A DNA stretch of 12,115 nt, taken from assembly GCA_031425695.1 (NCBI GenBank), contig JANPJV010000173.1:1-12115 (forward strand), written 5' to 3'. The notes beneath the pieces are model-generated. The model did not search any database, was not told where the DNA came from, and saw only the letters and a program-made list of their open reading frames with translations. Shown here piece after piece: positions 11,965 through 12,115 of the stretch. A program made the position numbers and the translations under genes. The stretch comes from JANPJV01 sp031425695 (GTDB taxonomy: Bacteria > Pseudomonadota > Gammaproteobacteria > Xanthomonadales > SZUA-5). Position 1 is the first letter of the stretch, and each line of letters starts with the position of its first letter.

Positions 11965-11977
11965 CGCGCGCATTAAT

Positions 11978-12115
11978 TTGGAGTGGGGGGGGGGGGGCCG
12001 CGTTTGGGGGTGGTACACCCCGGGGGGGAGGATGAGTCAAATCCGGGGGGGGGGCCGGCCCACCAAAATGGGTGGGTGACGGGGGGGGGGGGGGGGGAGG
12101 GGGGGGGCCCCCCCC
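11978..12115. other. Low-quality G/C homopolymer tail at contig end
   Basis: From shortly after the bfr stop the sequence consists of long G runs (13 G at 11985-11997, 17 G at 12081-12097) and a terminal C8, separated by fragments such as a GGTGG/CACCCC mix. This does not resemble the surrounding genome. It is the pattern of no-signal poly-G from two-colour sequencing or collapsed assembly at a contig end. No open frame here should be believed. Confidence 0.9.

Overview
This window looks like the end of a chromosomal contig from a high-GC gammaproteobacterium, most likely of the Xanthomonadales/Lysobacterales group. That placement is an inference. It rests on RppH, Zur, Bfd and Bfr proteins close to the gammaproteobacterial type, a DUF1631 + PilZ gene pair, GTAG-headed REP palindromes and GC-rich third codon positions. 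No phage, transposase or CRISPR array is visible. The last ~140 bases are G/C homopolymer and appear to be a sequencing or assembly artefact.

Layout from left to right. (1) The probable tail of a plus-strand gene faces an OmpA-type outer-membrane protein gene on the minus strand; the two share a bidirectional terminator at 107-134. (2) Upstream of the OmpA gene on the same strand is a full-length prpD (2-methylcitrate dehydratase) without its usual prpB/prpC partners. (3) Divergent from prpD is zur (zinc-sensing Fur-family repressor), whose end overlaps an exported zinc-dependent deacylase gene of the AstE/aspartoacylase family. The overlap implies co-translation. (4) Convergent to these is a minus-strand two-gene unit, DUF1631 then PilZ, coupled by a Shine-Dalgarno sequence that overlaps the DUF1631 stop codon. 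(5) Next on the minus strand is btuB (TonB-dependent cobalamin receptor), with a cobalamin riboswitch in its ~300-nt leader and a 31-bp inverted repeat just after its stop. (6) On the plus strand follow rppH (RNA pyrophosphohydrolase), an inverted pair of REP elements, then bfd and bfr, the bacterioferritin-associated ferredoxin and bacterioferritin of the iron store. bfd and bfr each have a similar Fur-box-like motif upstream.

A loose theme is metal and cofactor economy: zinc sensing, cobalamin uptake, and iron storage and release. Adjacency alone does not show these form one system. Most genes are well-known families. The less ordinary content is in non-coding structure: the B12 riboswitch leader, a REP pair with compensatory stem changes, two related copies of a CGGTTT-rich intergenic repeat, two long perfect or near-perfect inverted repeats, and the zur/deacylase overlap. 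I found no convincing undescribed multi-gene system.
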